A stretch of DNA of 38,824 bases from Hyphomonadaceae bacterium (lineage in GTDB: Bacteria > Pseudomonadota > Alphaproteobacteria > Caulobacterales > Aquidulcibacteraceae), in contig JAEUMQ010000002.1 of the NCBI GenBank assembly GCA_016791425.1, forward strand, positions 1 to 38,824, written 5' to 3'. The position numbers and the translations under genes are program-made. The notes below the pieces were generated by a model. The model saw only the letters and a list, made by a program, of their open reading frames with translations. It had not been told where the DNA came from and did not search any database. This document shows positions 31,875 through 38,824 of this stretch, one piece after another. Positions within the stretch are counted from its first letter, which is position 1; each line of letters begins with the position of its first letter.

Positions 31875-32528
31875 TCAGTGCGCGAAAGCGAGCATCATCG
31901 CCTGCAGCGCCGTTGCGCCGGCCATCAACATGATGTGCGCGCAGATGCGATAGACGATCTCGCCGCTAGGTCCGGCGTTTCGGCGCCGGCCTGCGGGGCT
32001 CGACATGAAGAAGCACCAGAGCGTGCCCAGGAGGCTCACAAGGCCGATCCAATAGGTCGCCGTGTCGGGTGGGGCGAACAGCACCGCAAGCGGCCAGGGC
32101 GCGAACGCGAAGAGATGCACCGCATAGAGCGCGGCCTGCGACCATGCGCCGGCGCGCAGCAATTGCGTGAGCGTCTTCGCCGCCAGATGCAGCGCCAGGG
32201 CGAACGCCAGCCAAAGACTTGCCGCCACGACGCTCGAAGCCTTGGCGCCGATCAGGAACGCGATGAGCGCGCCGCCCAGAAGGCCGAGCGCGGCGGCGCC
32301 CATGACCACGACGATCGCCTCGCCGCGATTGAACGCCACGGCTTTCCCGGCCTGCGCTTTCGCGCGCGCCGGCGCCGCGGCGGGCTCGTCGGCGGGCCTT
32401 GGAAAGAGGTCCGGCGCGGGAGAAACGGGATTGAAGAAGGTCTCGTTCGGCGCCGCCTGCTTCGCGGCTTTCGGCGCCGTTTCGCCTGACCAGGGAATGT
32501 CTGCGGCGCCAACTGCGAGCGTCTGCAT
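31875..32528 (-). CDS. Membrane protein of unknown function
   Basis: This 217-residue protein has a soluble, alanine/proline-rich N-terminal region (about 1-65, containing FFNPVSPAPDLFPRP). About five membrane spans follow (roughly 70-95, 99-118, 128-150, 158-175 and 192-212). I recognise no family motif. It lies downstream of the thioesterase gene on the same strand, 73 nt away, with an inverted repeat at 32543-32566 in between. Confidence 0.72.
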   Translation of the reverse strand: MQTLAVGAADIPWSGETAPKAAKQAAPNETFFNPVSPAPDLFPRPADEPAAAPARAKAQAGKAVAFNRGEAIVVVMGAAALGLLGGALIAFLIGAKASSVVAASLWLAFALALHLAAKTLTQLLRAGAWSQAALYAVHLFAFAPWPLAVLFAPPDTATYWIGLVSLLGTLWCFFMSSPAGRRRNAGPSGEIVYRICAHIMLMAGATALQAMMLAFAH

Positions 32529-32542
32529 GGGATCACGCTATT

Positions 32543-32566
32543 TGAAACATCCTTACGTATGTTTCA
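32543..32566. repeat. Inverted repeat TGAAACAT-N8-ATGTTTCA
   Basis: Perfect 8-bp arms (32543-32550, 32559-32566) with an 8-nt spacer lie 15 nt upstream of the start of the membrane-protein gene and just after the thioesterase gene. The A+T-rich arms look more like a regulator-binding site than a terminator. Confidence 0.4.
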
Positions 32567-32601
32567 CCGGCGATCCGGTTCCCACGCAATTCTCCGAAAT
32601 T

Positions 32602-33447
32602 TCATGGTCGCGGACGGATTAACCCTTCCTGCGCTACCGAAGCCACGAGCGTTCCGTCGCGCCGGAAGAGAGCGCCGCGATTGAAGCCGCGGGCGCCCGC
32701 CGCGTTCGGACTATCCTGATCGTAGAGATGCCATTCGTGCATCTCCACTGGCCGGTGAAACCAGAGGATATGGTCGAGGCTCGCGGCCTGCACGCCCTTC
32801 ACGAAGGACACGCCGTGCGGACGCAGGCTGGTGCCCAGCAGCGACATGTCCGAAGCGTAGGCGAGCAGCGCCTTGTTCAGCACCGCGCCCTCGACCGGTT
32901 CGGACGCGCGCATCCAGACGCGCTGGAAGGCCGTGCCGGGCTTTGGGTCCAGCGGATCGATCGGATCGATGGGGCGGATCTCGATCGGGCGCTCGCGCTC
33001 CGCCGCCATCGCCAGCTTCGGCTCGCGCCTGGCGATGTCGCGCCAGAGCTCGCGCATGTCGGGCAAGCCATCCGGACCCGGAACATCCGGCATCCCGCCC
33101 TGATGCTCGAAGCCCGGCTCCTCGGTCTGGAAGGAAGCGGCGAGATTCAGGATCTGCTCGCCGCGCTGGATGGCGATGACGCGCCGGGTGGTGAAGCTCT
33201 TGCCGTCGCGCGAGCGCTCCACTTCATAGAGAACCGGAATCGTCGGGTCGCCGGGGCGGATGAAATAGGCCTGCAACGAGTGGCAATGGCGCGCCTCCAC
33301 CGTCGTGTGGGCGGCAAGCAGCGCCTGCGCGATCACCTGGCCGCCGAAGATGCGGCCGCGCTCCTCGGGATAAGAGCGGCCGCGAAACAGGTTCGTCTCG
33401 ATCTGCTCCAGGGTGAGCACATCGAGCAGCTGCTGCATCGGCGACAT
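32602..33447 (-). CDS. tesB: Acyl-CoA thioesterase II
   Basis: This 281-residue double-hotdog thioesterase hydrolyses acyl-CoA to free fatty acid and CoA. It contains LTLEQIETNLFRGRS, RIFGGQVIAQALLAA, SLQAYFIRPGDPTIPVLYEV, RRVIAIQRGEQILNLAASFQ, and in the second hotdog LLAYASDMSLLGTSLRPHG, SLDHILWFHRP and LYDQDSPNAAGARGF. The D-(S/T)-Q set of the TesB active site is represented by SLDH and the later conserved positions. The ATG at 33447 has AGAGGA 7 nt upstream. An ATG at 33465, overlapping the upstream stop as ATGA, would add six residues. It is co-directional with the FMN-binding protein gene. Confidence 0.9.
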   Translation of the reverse strand: MSPMQQLLDVLTLEQIETNLFRGRSYPEERGRIFGGQVIAQALLAAHTTVEARHCHSLQAYFIRPGDPTIPVLYEVERSRDGKSFTTRRVIAIQRGEQILNLAASFQTEEPGFEHQGGMPDVPGPDGLPDMRELWRDIARREPKLAMAAERERPIEIRPIDPIDPLDPKPGTAFQRVWMRASEPVEGAVLNKALLAYASDMSLLGTSLRPHGVSFVKGVQAASLDHILWFHRPVEMHEWHLYDQDSPNAAGARGFNRGALFRRDGTLVASVAQEGLIRPRP

Positions 33448-33461
33448 CAAGAGTCCTCTTT

Positions 33462-34040
33462 TCATGCCTTCCGCGGCGGCACGACGTCCTTGAAGACATC
33501 GAAGCCCTTCCACGCCGGCTCCACCGGCGTTGCGCCGGGCCGCGGGATGTAGACCGACTCCGCCCCGGTTTTCAAATCGGGGATGTAGCGCGGACAATTG
33601 GGAAAGATGTGTTCGGCCCGCACCTTGATCAACGCCTGGGCGCCGGCGAACGCGGTTTGCATCGGGTCGTCGAAGCAAAGCTCGGCGCGGCCGTTCACGC
33701 GCAGGCGCTTCGGGGCCTCGCTCATCGCGATGAAGAGCAGCCCGACATGCGGGTTCGCCGCGATGTTGCCGAGGCTCTTGAACATGCCGTTGCCATCATA
33801 GTCTGGGAAGATGACGAGGTCGGGTTCGGCCACGCGCACAAAGCCCGGCGCGCCGCCCTTGAAGGAACAGTCCGGGCGGCCGTCGGCGTCGGCGGTGGCG
33901 AGGAAGAAGAACGGGACGCTTTCGATGAAGGCCTTGTCGGCGTCGGTGAACTGGGTGCGGTGCGTGACCTCGAGCAGCCGATCGGCCAGAGGCGTGGAGC
34001 CGAAGCGTTCCTGCAGGGCGCGGTTGCCGGAATGATACAT
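33462..34040 (-). CDS. Pyridoxamine 5'-phosphate oxidase family (FMN-binding) protein
   Basis: This 192-residue protein has a split-barrel flavin-binding fold. It begins MYHSGNRALQERFGSTPLAD and contains FFFLATADADGRPDCSFKGG, GNGMFKSLGNIAANPHVGLLF, RLRVNGRAELCFDD and CPRYIPDL. Proteins of this group bind FMN or F420-like cofactors and are unlikely to be the true vitamin B6 oxidase; the substrate is unknown. GGGAGGAGG precedes the ATG at 34040; a start at 34064 has none. It probably forms an operon with tesB. Confidence 0.84.
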   Translation of the reverse strand: MYHSGNRALQERFGSTPLADRLLEVTHRTQFTDADKAFIESVPFFFLATADADGRPDCSFKGGAPGFVRVAEPDLVIFPDYDGNGMFKSLGNIAANPHVGLLFIAMSEAPKRLRVNGRAELCFDDPMQTAFAGAQALIKVRAEHIFPNCPRYIPDLKTGAESVYIPRPGATPVEPAWKGFDVFKDVVPPRKA

Positions 34041-34111
34041 CGGGGCCTCCTCCCAGCGTTTCATAGCGCGCGCCGCGCAGTTCGGCTAATGGCGACGCCG
34101 GGAGGCTGACG

Positions 34112-34672
34112 ATGCGGACATTCCTGGTCATGGCGGCGCTCGCCGCCGCACTCGCCGCCGGGCTCGCGGTCGGCGCGCCGGCCTGGGGACAGCAGAGCGC
34201 CTGCTCGGCGCGCGCGATCGGCGCGTGGCGCCCGGCCGCGTCGGCGCCGCTGCGGGTGGAGGCCTATGCGGAGGGCCCCAATTGCACGCAGGCGGTCGCC
34301 ACGCTGGTGGTGCGCGACGCAACCGGCGGGATCTTGTGGGCGGACGCGTTCGCGGCGGCGCGGGTGATGTCGCTCGCCGACGCGCGCGACGCGCTCGCGA
34401 TGCGCGCGGCGCTGGCGCGCTGGATCGATCCGGCCGCCACGCGCCTGGCGCGCGCAAGCGATCTGCCGCCCTGGCCGGCGAACGCGGAATACCCCGCCTC
34501 CGGCGAGTTCCCGTTCTATCCGGAGAGCTGGCTCGATCGGGCCTCCTACGAAGCGCTGCGCGCGCGCGGCGATCCCATCTTCTGCTATGTGCAGGGCATG
34601 GAAAGCATCGCCTGCCTCGCGCTCAGCGGCGGCCAGCTCTCCAAGGTCGGCGTGCAAACGTTCCCGGGTTAG
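34112..34672 (+). CDS. Secreted protein of unknown function
   Basis: This 186-residue protein has a signal peptide (about 1-26, ending GAPAWG). The mature part has cysteines at SACSAR, GPNCTQ, IFCYV and IACLAL, probably forming two disulfides in the periplasm. Other segments include VATLVVRDATGGILWADAF, FPFYPESWLDRASYEALRAR and VQGMESIACLALSGG. I recognise no family. The GGAGGCTGACG before the ATG supports the start. Its stop overlaps that of the convergent PIN toxin (TTAG). Confidence 0.75.
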   Translation: MRTFLVMAALAAALAAGLAVGAPAWGQQSACSARAIGAWRPAASAPLRVEAYAEGPNCTQAVATLVVRDATGGILWADAFAAARVMSLADARDALAMRAALARWIDPAATRLARASDLPPWPANAEYPASGEFPFYPESWLDRASYEALRARGDPIFCYVQGMESIACLALSGGQLSKVGVQTFPG

Positions 34673-35052
34673 CGAACAGAGTCGATCTTCACGCCGACCT
34701 TCGCCTTCGCCATCTCGCGATCCGTCGTCAACACGTCGGCGCCGAGACGCAGCGCGAGCGCGAGACACGCGCGGTCGCCGAGCGAAAGGCCCAGATCGCG
34801 CGTGGTCGGACGCAATCGCCCGGTGGCGTTGGCGTCGTCACGATCGAATGTCGCGACCCGAACCGGCACGCGATTCATGATGGCGTCCGCCTGATCCGAG
34901 GTCGCGCCGCGCTCCATGAGCTTCGCGATCACCTCCGAGACGTTGACGGCGCTCATCACGCTCGTCGACAGCGCGGCGCGAACGCGCTCGGCGCCCTTCT
35001 CGCTGGCAAGCAACGCAAGAACGGCCGACGAATCGAGGACAATCTCAGCCAC
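34669..35052 (-). CDS. PIN-domain toxin (VapC-like)
   Basis: This 127-residue PIN-domain ribonuclease begins (GTG) VAEIVLDSSAVLALL. The conserved acidic residues are D7, E40 (SAVNVSEVIAKL), D93 (LSLGDRACLALA) and D111 (VLTTDRE), the usual quartet for Mg-dependent RNA cleavage. VapC toxins cut tRNA or rRNA and are held in check by the upstream antitoxin. The GTG at 35052 overlaps the antitoxin gene by 8 nt. The frame is open further upstream, but that part lies inside the antitoxin gene. Confidence 0.86.
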   Translation of the reverse strand: MAEIVLDSSAVLALLASEKGAERVRAALSTSVMSAVNVSEVIAKLMERGATSDQADAIMNRVPVRVATFDRDDANATGRLRPTTRDLGLSLGDRACLALALRLGADVLTTDREMAKAKVGVKIDSVR

Positions 35053-35452
35053 GTTCGCGCTTGGCCTCCGCGCGGCGCTCCTTGACGAGCTCGTCGGCGG
35101 CGGAAGGCCTCCCACTCAGGAATTTGCTGGCGAGCGCTTGCGCTTCGGCAACCGCCACGTCGAGCGATCGGACGGTGACATGGCCGGGCCCGATTTCGAT
35201 GCTCACACGCTCGCCCGGAAGAATGCCAGCGCGAACCAGAGCCTCGGCGAGCAGGCCTTGGGTGTCGTCGGCAGACCCAGACGCGGGCGATCCCGCAACC
35301 GGCTCGGTCAACACGTTGCGAACGTGCTGATATCGGACATTCAGGAAACGGGCGATGTCCGCCCGAGGGATCCCCACGCCGGCGAGGGCGCGGATTTTCG
35401 CGGATTTCGTCGGCAGTCCGGCCGTCAGCCGGCGCATCTCCTGCTCGCTCAT
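35045..35452 (-). CDS. Antitoxin with HTH and AbrB-like segments
   Basis: This 135-residue protein is encoded immediately before the PIN toxin and is probably its antitoxin. Residues about 15-48 (SAKIRALAGVGIPRADIARF, then LNVRYQHVRNVL) form a helix-turn-helix. Residues about 68-100 (LVRAGILPGERVSIEIGPG, HVTVRSLDVA) resemble a SpoVT/AbrB swapped-hairpin strand set. The charged tail (ADELVKERRAEAKRERG) may contact the toxin. Two DNA-binding-type modules in one antitoxin are larger than the usual VapB of about 80 residues. A promoter at 35460-35488 places the transcript start next to the ATG. Confidence 0.76.
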   Translation of the reverse strand: MSEQEMRRLTAGLPTKSAKIRALAGVGIPRADIARFLNVRYQHVRNVLTEPVAGSPASGSADDTQGLLAEALVRAGILPGERVSIEIGPGHVTVRSLDVAVAEAQALASKFLSGRPSAADELVKERRAEAKRERG

Positions 35453-35459
35453 ACCTACC

Positions 35460-35488
35460 TACATACCCAATACAGGGCGTTAGGTCAA
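35460..35488 (-). promoter_or_regulatory. Promoter of the HTH-antitoxin/PIN-toxin operon
   Basis: On the minus strand TTGACC (35483-35488), 17 nt and TATGTA (35460-35465) precede the antitoxin ATG at 35452. The expected start point is at or next to the ATG. Repeated TAGGTAGGT just before the ATG could be either an operator or a weak ribosome-binding site. Confidence 0.5.
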
Positions 35489-35493
35489 GGTTG

Positions 35494-36096
35494 TTAGGCC
35501 CACACCTTGGAAAGCGAGCGCCGAAGGTTCGCGCGGGCTTGCGTTTCGAAGCGCCTGCGGCCCCAGTCCGTGAAGTAGAGCGTCGGGCGCTCCAGGAAGC
35601 GCTTGAGGATCGCGGCGCGACCGGCCGTAAATGCGGCGCCCGGCGCGAACGCGTACTCCTTGCGCACCTGCGCCTCGTATTCGTCGAAACGCGCTTGGTC
35701 GGCGCCAAGAATGGAGAGATCGGCGTCGAGGAAAAGCAGCGCGTCGTCGAGATCGCATGCCGCGCCCGTCGGGGGAGTGTGCGACTTCGTCGCCTCGATC
35801 ATCTCCATGGCCGCTGCGACGCTCGCGCGCGCTTCGCCGCCACCCGCTTCCTTCAAGAGCGCCGCGCTCAGGGGCTCATTGTCGCTGCGCATCGGATCGT
35901 AAACCGCGTCATGGAAGGCGATTGCGAGCGCCACGGCTCGCGCATCCCTCAGCACTGCGGCGAACTCCTCGTAGCGCGCGAAGAGCTCTTCGATGTGATC
36001 CCAAGTGTGATAATGCCGTTGCGACTCGGCATAGCGCGCCTGCAAGTCCGCCAGCGTCGCCGGCGGCAGGAACGCCAGATGTGCGCCCGCGCTCAC
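35494..36096 (-). CDS. HD-domain hydrolase (COG4339-type, predicted metal-dependent)
   Basis: This 200-residue protein has an HD-type metal site: HYHTWDHIEELF (28-39), ALAIAFHDAVYDP with HD at 62-63, and LDADLSIL with D124/D126. It also has SDNEPLSAAL and TKSHTPP, typical of the COG4339 group (annotated as predicted metal-dependent HD phosphohydrolases). The substrate is unknown. The start is a GTG at 36096, 1 nt after the stop of the isovaleryl-CoA dehydrogenase gene with GGGGGA upstream, so the two are translationally linked. The open frame extends further upstream only as antisense-type arginine-rich sequence. Confidence 0.82.
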   Translation of the reverse strand: MSAGAHLAFLPPATLADLQARYAESQRHYHTWDHIEELFARYEEFAAVLRDARAVALAIAFHDAVYDPMRSDNEPLSAALLKEAGGGEARASVAAAMEMIEATKSHTPPTGAACDLDDALLFLDADLSILGADQARFDEYEAQVRKEYAFAPGAAFTAGRAAILKRFLERPTLYFTDWGRRRFETQARANLRRSLSKVWA

Positions 36097-36097
36097 A

Positions 36098-37264
36098 TCA
36101 ATCCCCCGCCAGAATCTCGCGGCCGATGAGGAAGCGGCGCACTTCGTTGGTGCCGGCGCCGATATCGTAGAGCTTGGCGTCGCGCAGCAGCCGACCACAG
36201 CCATAATCGTTGACGTAGCCGTTGCCGCCCAAAGCCTGGATCGCCTCGAGCGCGCAATGCACCGCGTTCTGCGAGGCAAAGAGGATCGCGCCGGCCGCGT
36301 CCTTGCGCACCGCGCCGCCCTCGTCGCACGCCTTGGCGACCATGTAGACGTACGCCCGCGCGCTGGAGAGCGCGACATACATGTCCGCCACCTTCGCCTG
36401 CATGAGCTGAAACTCGCTGATCGGACGGCCGAACTGGCGGCGCTCCTTCACGTACGGGATGACGATGTCGAGGCAGGCCTGCATGATGCCGAGCGGGCCA
36501 GCGGCCAGAATCGCGCGCTCGTAATCGAGGCCGCTCATCAGCACGCCGACGCCGCCGCCCACGGGCCCCATCACGTTCTCTTCGGGCACTTCGCAATTGT
36601 CGAACACGAGCTCGGCGGTATCGCTGCCGCGCATGCCGAGCTTGTCGAGCTTGGGGGACACCGAAAAGCCCTTGAAGCTCTTCTCGATCAGGAAGGCGGT
36701 GATGCCCGCCACGCCCGCGCCCGGATCGGTCTTGGCGTAGACCACCAGCACATCCGCGTGCGGCGCGTTGGTGATCCACATCTTCGTCCCGTTGAGCACG
36801 TACTTGTCGCCCACTTTCTCGGCGCGCAGCTTCATGCTCACCACGTCGGAGCCGGCGCCGACCTCGCTCATGGCGAGCGCGCCGACATGCTTTCCGGAAA
36901 TGAGCTTCGGCAGGTAACGCTTCTTCTGCTCCGGCGAGGCCCAGCGGCGGACCTGGTTGATGCAGAGGTTCGAGTGCGCGCCGTAGGAGAGCCCCACCGC
37001 GCCGGAGCCGCGCGAGATCTCCTCCATCGCGACGGCGTGCTCCAGATAGCCCATGCCGGCGCCGCCGAACTCCTCCTCCACGGTGATGCCGTGCAGGCCG
37101 AGCTCGCCCAGCTTGGGCCAGAGGTCGCGCGGGAATTCGTTCGTGCGATCGATCTCCGCGGCGCGCGGCGCGATCTTCTCATCGACGAACTTGGCGGTCA
37201 GGTCGCGGATGATCTCGGCATTCTCACCGAGATTGAAATCGACGCGGGGTGAATTGCGCAGCAT
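36098..37264 (-). CDS. Isovaleryl-CoA dehydrogenase
   Basis: This 388-residue acyl-CoA dehydrogenase has the isovaleryl-CoA-specific signature [18 protein letters not shown] (91-108). The catalytic glutamate is E249 in [16 protein letters not shown], displaced relative to MCAD as known for [28 protein letters not shown] and a C-terminal [19 protein letters not shown] are also present. It oxidises isovaleryl-CoA to 3-methylcrotonyl-CoA in leucine breakdown, with FAD and an electron-transfer flavoprotein. The methylcrotonyl-CoA carboxylase genes usually adjacent are absent from the window. It is followed by the HD hydrolase gene in the same operon. Confidence 0.93.
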   Translation of the reverse strand: MLRNSPRVDFNLGENAEIIRDLTAKFVDEKIAPRAAEIDRTNEFPRDLWPKLGELGLHGITVEEEFGGAGMGYLEHAVAMEEISRGSGAVGLSYGAHSNLCINQVRRWASPEQKKRYLPKLISGKHVGALAMSEVGAGSDVVSMKLRAEKVGDKYVLNGTKMWITNAPHADVLVVYAKTDPGAGVAGITAFLIEKSFKGFSVSPKLDKLGMRGSDTAELVFDNCEVPEENVMGPVGGGVGVLMSGLDYERAILAAGPLGIMQACLDIVIPYVKERRQFGRPISEFQLMQAKVADMYVALSSARAYVYMVAKACDEGGAVRKDAAGAILFASQNAVHCALEAIQALGGNGYVNDYGCGRLLRDAKLYDIGAGTNEVRRFLIGREILAGD

Positions 37265-37336
37265 GCAATGGGCTTACAATCGGCGTGCGGGCCGCGCAAC
37301 GCGAAGCACGCGGCGCCGCACCTGACCTGTTTTGGC

Positions 37337-38032
37337 TCACGTCTGGGGAAGGATTTGCCCCTGCTTGGCGACCGGCGACAGGACCTCGGCCGCGCAGCGG
37401 CGGACGAAGTCGCAGGCGCGGCGCAACATCGCCATCGGATCGGCCTTCCTGGGCGCGCTCACGGTCAGCGTCATCGGCTCGACCTGCGCCATCCCGGGCA
37501 GCGCGGCGATGCGCACCGGCGCGGCGAGGATGGCGGCCGCATGGTCCATTTCGGCCGCGAGCAGAGCGCTCGGGACGCCCTGGAAGCCTTCGGTCAGCAT
37601 CGCGCGCTCCTGGGCGCGGCGGCGCACCAGCGCCTCGACGACTTCGGATTGTCCGGACACGGCGCTCTTGCGCCAGGCGTCCATCGCGCAGCCGGCGGCG
37701 GCGAACTCGCCCGCGTTCACGCGGCGGAGCGTTTCGCACTTGGCGAAATTGGCGACGCCGATCGAGTAGGCGAAGGACACCAGCGAATCGAACTGGGATT
37801 GGCTGAGCGCGACGCGCACCATTGCGTTCACGGCGCGCTCGGCCGGGGCCAAATCGGACTTGAGGAGCTCCGCGGCCTGCGCGCGGGTGACCTGCGCCTG
37901 CGGCGCGGACATCGCGACATGGCCGTGGCCATAGATGAAGCGGCCGTCGGCCAACGCCATCGGCGCGCCTTGGAAGCCCTCGAACGCCTGGATGCGTTGC
38001 AGGCCCAGCGAAGAGACGGTCTTGGCGATCAT
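37337..38032 (-). CDS. GH24-like lysozyme with degenerate active site and C-terminal extension
   Basis: This 231-residue protein has a phage-type lysozyme domain in residues about 1-145: IQAFEGF with E18 at the catalytic-acid position, GHGHV in place of GYGHT, SQSQFDSLVSFAYSIGVANF, TLRRVNAGEF, DAWRKSAVSGQ and VRRRAQERAML. The catalytic threonine position appears to be F32, and the spacing from E18 to the candidate aspartate D29 is longer than usual, so activity is doubtful. The remainder (about 150-231) is an unassigned extension. There is no signal peptide and no holin, spanin or other phage gene nearby, so it looks like a chromosomal family member. Confidence 0.75.
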   Translation of the reverse strand: MIAKTVSSLGLQRIQAFEGFQGAPMALADGRFIYGHGHVAMSAPQAQVTRAQAAELLKSDLAPAERAVNAMVRVALSQSQFDSLVSFAYSIGVANFAKCETLRRVNAGEFAAAGCAMDAWRKSAVSGQSEVVEALVRRRAQERAMLTEGFQGVPSALLAAEMDHAAAILAAPVRIAALPGMAQVEPMTLTVSAPRKADPMAMLRRACDFVRRCAAEVLSPVAKQGQILPQT

Positions 38033-38353
38033 GGCTCTCTCACTTCAAATAGCGGCGCCGTTTCATTCCGGCGCGGGGGAGTTGGTCTTCCCCATTGAAG
38101 CAAGTCGCAGGCCAAAGTTCGCGTTGTTGGTGTTTTCGCGCGTTAACCTTGACGCTGCGTTGCGCGCTCGCGCCTCAAACGTGGGTGGCGCAAGACGGGC
38201 GCAAACGCCGCCGCGCTCGACGCGCGCCGCGCCGCCTCAAGGTCCGCGCGCCGGCCTTCAGGCCCGCCTTTCCAACGCTTTCGACGTCTCCGCGCTTTCC
38301 AGAACAGGGGGAATTCAACGCGCAAATCCGACCGACCCAAAACCGGGCGTATA
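38033..38353. other. Divergent intergenic region
   Basis: These 321 nt lie between the divergent lysozyme gene and the truncated gene at the edge. TTGACG at 38149-38154 is not followed by a good -10. The only convincing signal is TATAAT at 38350-38355, just before the ATG at 38363. I see no gene or RNA here. Confidence 0.45.
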
Positions 38354-38362
38354 ATGCCGCGC

Positions 38363-38824
38363 ATGAAACCCGACCTCCCCGACCTGCAGACCATCGAAGC
38401 GATCCTCGCTTCGCTGCGTCTTTGGGTTCTGGACGTCCTCGCCGCGCTCCTCGAGCGCTTCGGCCGCAACGGCCCCATCGCACGCGACGTCGCCGCGATC
38501 CTGCGCAAGAGCCTGCGCAGCGCCGAGCGCGACATGAAGATCGCCATCCTCGGGCTCGCGCTCCGGCGCATGCCGCCACGCAGCACGAAGCGTAGCCATC
38601 ACCGCCATCCGCATCCCGGCTTCGCGCTGCGGCGCTACCGCCAGAGCGATCTGCGCCTGCTGCTGCACGGAACCTTCAACCGGATGGGCGGCGTCAATCT
38701 CCGTACACGGATCGCTCGCCTGCGCGACATGATCGATGCGGCCCACGCCATCGCCGCGCGGCTCCTCAAGCGCCTCGTGCGCGGCTTCAACGGCCATCCC
38801 CGCATCCTCGCGGGCCCGCCGGCT
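38363..38824 (+). CDS. Hypothetical protein, truncated by the window end
   Basis: This frame is open from the ATG at 38363 to the end of the window with no stop: at least 154 codons with strongly G/C-biased third positions. It starts MKPDLPDLQTIEAILASLRL and includes VLDVLAALLERFGRNGPIAR, RDMKIAILGLALRRM and a histidine/arginine-rich stretch (RSHHRHPHPGFALRR). The family is unknown to me. A consensus TATAAT (38350-38355) sits 7 nt before this ATG, which suggests a leaderless mRNA and favours 38363 over the ATG at 38354 that overlaps the -10 box. The antisense frame is a shadow. Confidence 0.6.
   Translation, partial: MKPDLPDLQTIEAILASLRLWVLDVLAALLERFGRNGPIARDVAAILRKSLRSAERDMKIAILGLALRRMPPRSTKRSHHRHPHPGFALRRYRQSDLRLLLHGTFNRMGGVNLRTRIARLRDMIDAAHAIAARLLKRLVRGFNGHPRILAGPPA

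Noticed and set aside
31631-31933. 100-residue open frame in the short-transcript region
   Set aside because: It overlaps the micro-ORF in another frame, runs through the terminator and into the end of the opposing membrane-protein gene, and has no ribosome-binding site or coding character.
37337-38032. Prophage remnant signalled by the lysozyme gene
   Set aside because: No integrase, structural, holin or packaging genes and no attachment repeats are seen in the neighbourhood.
38315-38797. Minus-strand 160-residue frame at the window end
   Set aside because: The plus-strand frame has better third-position bias and a consensus -10 box; the minus frame has typical antisense composition.

Overview
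The window is dense, high-G+C (well above 60% by eye) bacterial chromosome with no rRNA, tRNA, phage block or CRISPR array. Gene content points to an alphaproteobacterium, most likely a Caulobacterales/Hyphomonadaceae-type organism: a large TonB-dependent receptor, a TipF-like degenerate EAL protein, DHRS4-like and ACAD11-like lipid enzymes, a short CheY-like receiver protein, RIME-type palindromes, and several genes that look leaderless. This placement is inference from gene content, not a phylogeny.

Layout. 1-314: homopolymer-rich edge. 315-4066: purD, a ParD/ParE-like toxin-antitoxin pair, an aminoglycoside-phosphotransferase-fold kinase and trans-aconitate methyltransferase overlapping at TTGA. 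4123-9300: secreted amidohydrolase, membrane protein, a palindromic repeat doublet abutting a CorA transporter, an M48 lipoprotein protease and a QueD-like enzyme. 9372-13411: GST, DUF486 protein, cytochrome c lipoprotein, small membrane protein, ACAD11-like dehydrogenase, GNAT. 13603-19908: TonB receptor, aldehyde dehydrogenase, a YozG-like/DUF2975 regulator pair with a recognisable promoter-operator, and the TipF-like protein. 19971-21934: MmcQ/YjbR domain joined in frame to uridine kinase across a repeat with a 12-G run, then a HAD phosphatase. 21931-23274: an orphan ATPase bracketed by arrays of CTAG motifs. 23342-27808: SDR, a large unknown exported protein, M28 peptidase lipoprotein. 27920-31442: small protein in a lower-G+C patch, CheY-like receiver, RibF, a D-2-hydroxyacid dehydrogenase-type flavoprotein. 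31443-31874: an apparently free-standing short transcription unit. 31875-38824: membrane protein, acyl-CoA thioesterase, FMN-binding protein, secreted protein, PIN toxin with an HTH/AbrB-like antitoxin, HD hydrolase with isovaleryl-CoA dehydrogenase, GH24-like lysozyme, and a protein cut by the window edge.

Functionally, most genes are housekeeping (purine, flavin and pyrimidine salvage, envelope proteolysis) or fatty-acid/branched-chain catabolism: two acyl-CoA dehydrogenases, an APH-like kinase, an SDR and TesB. The strongest candidate for an undescribed system is the ATPase at 22113-23240. Its coding region lies between symmetrical 38-bp units built on CTAG-N6-CTAG-N10-CTAG-N6-CTAG, and the units overlap stop and start codons at both edges. 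A second candidate is the isolated promoter / strong ribosome-binding site / micro-ORF / terminator cassette at 31557-31832.
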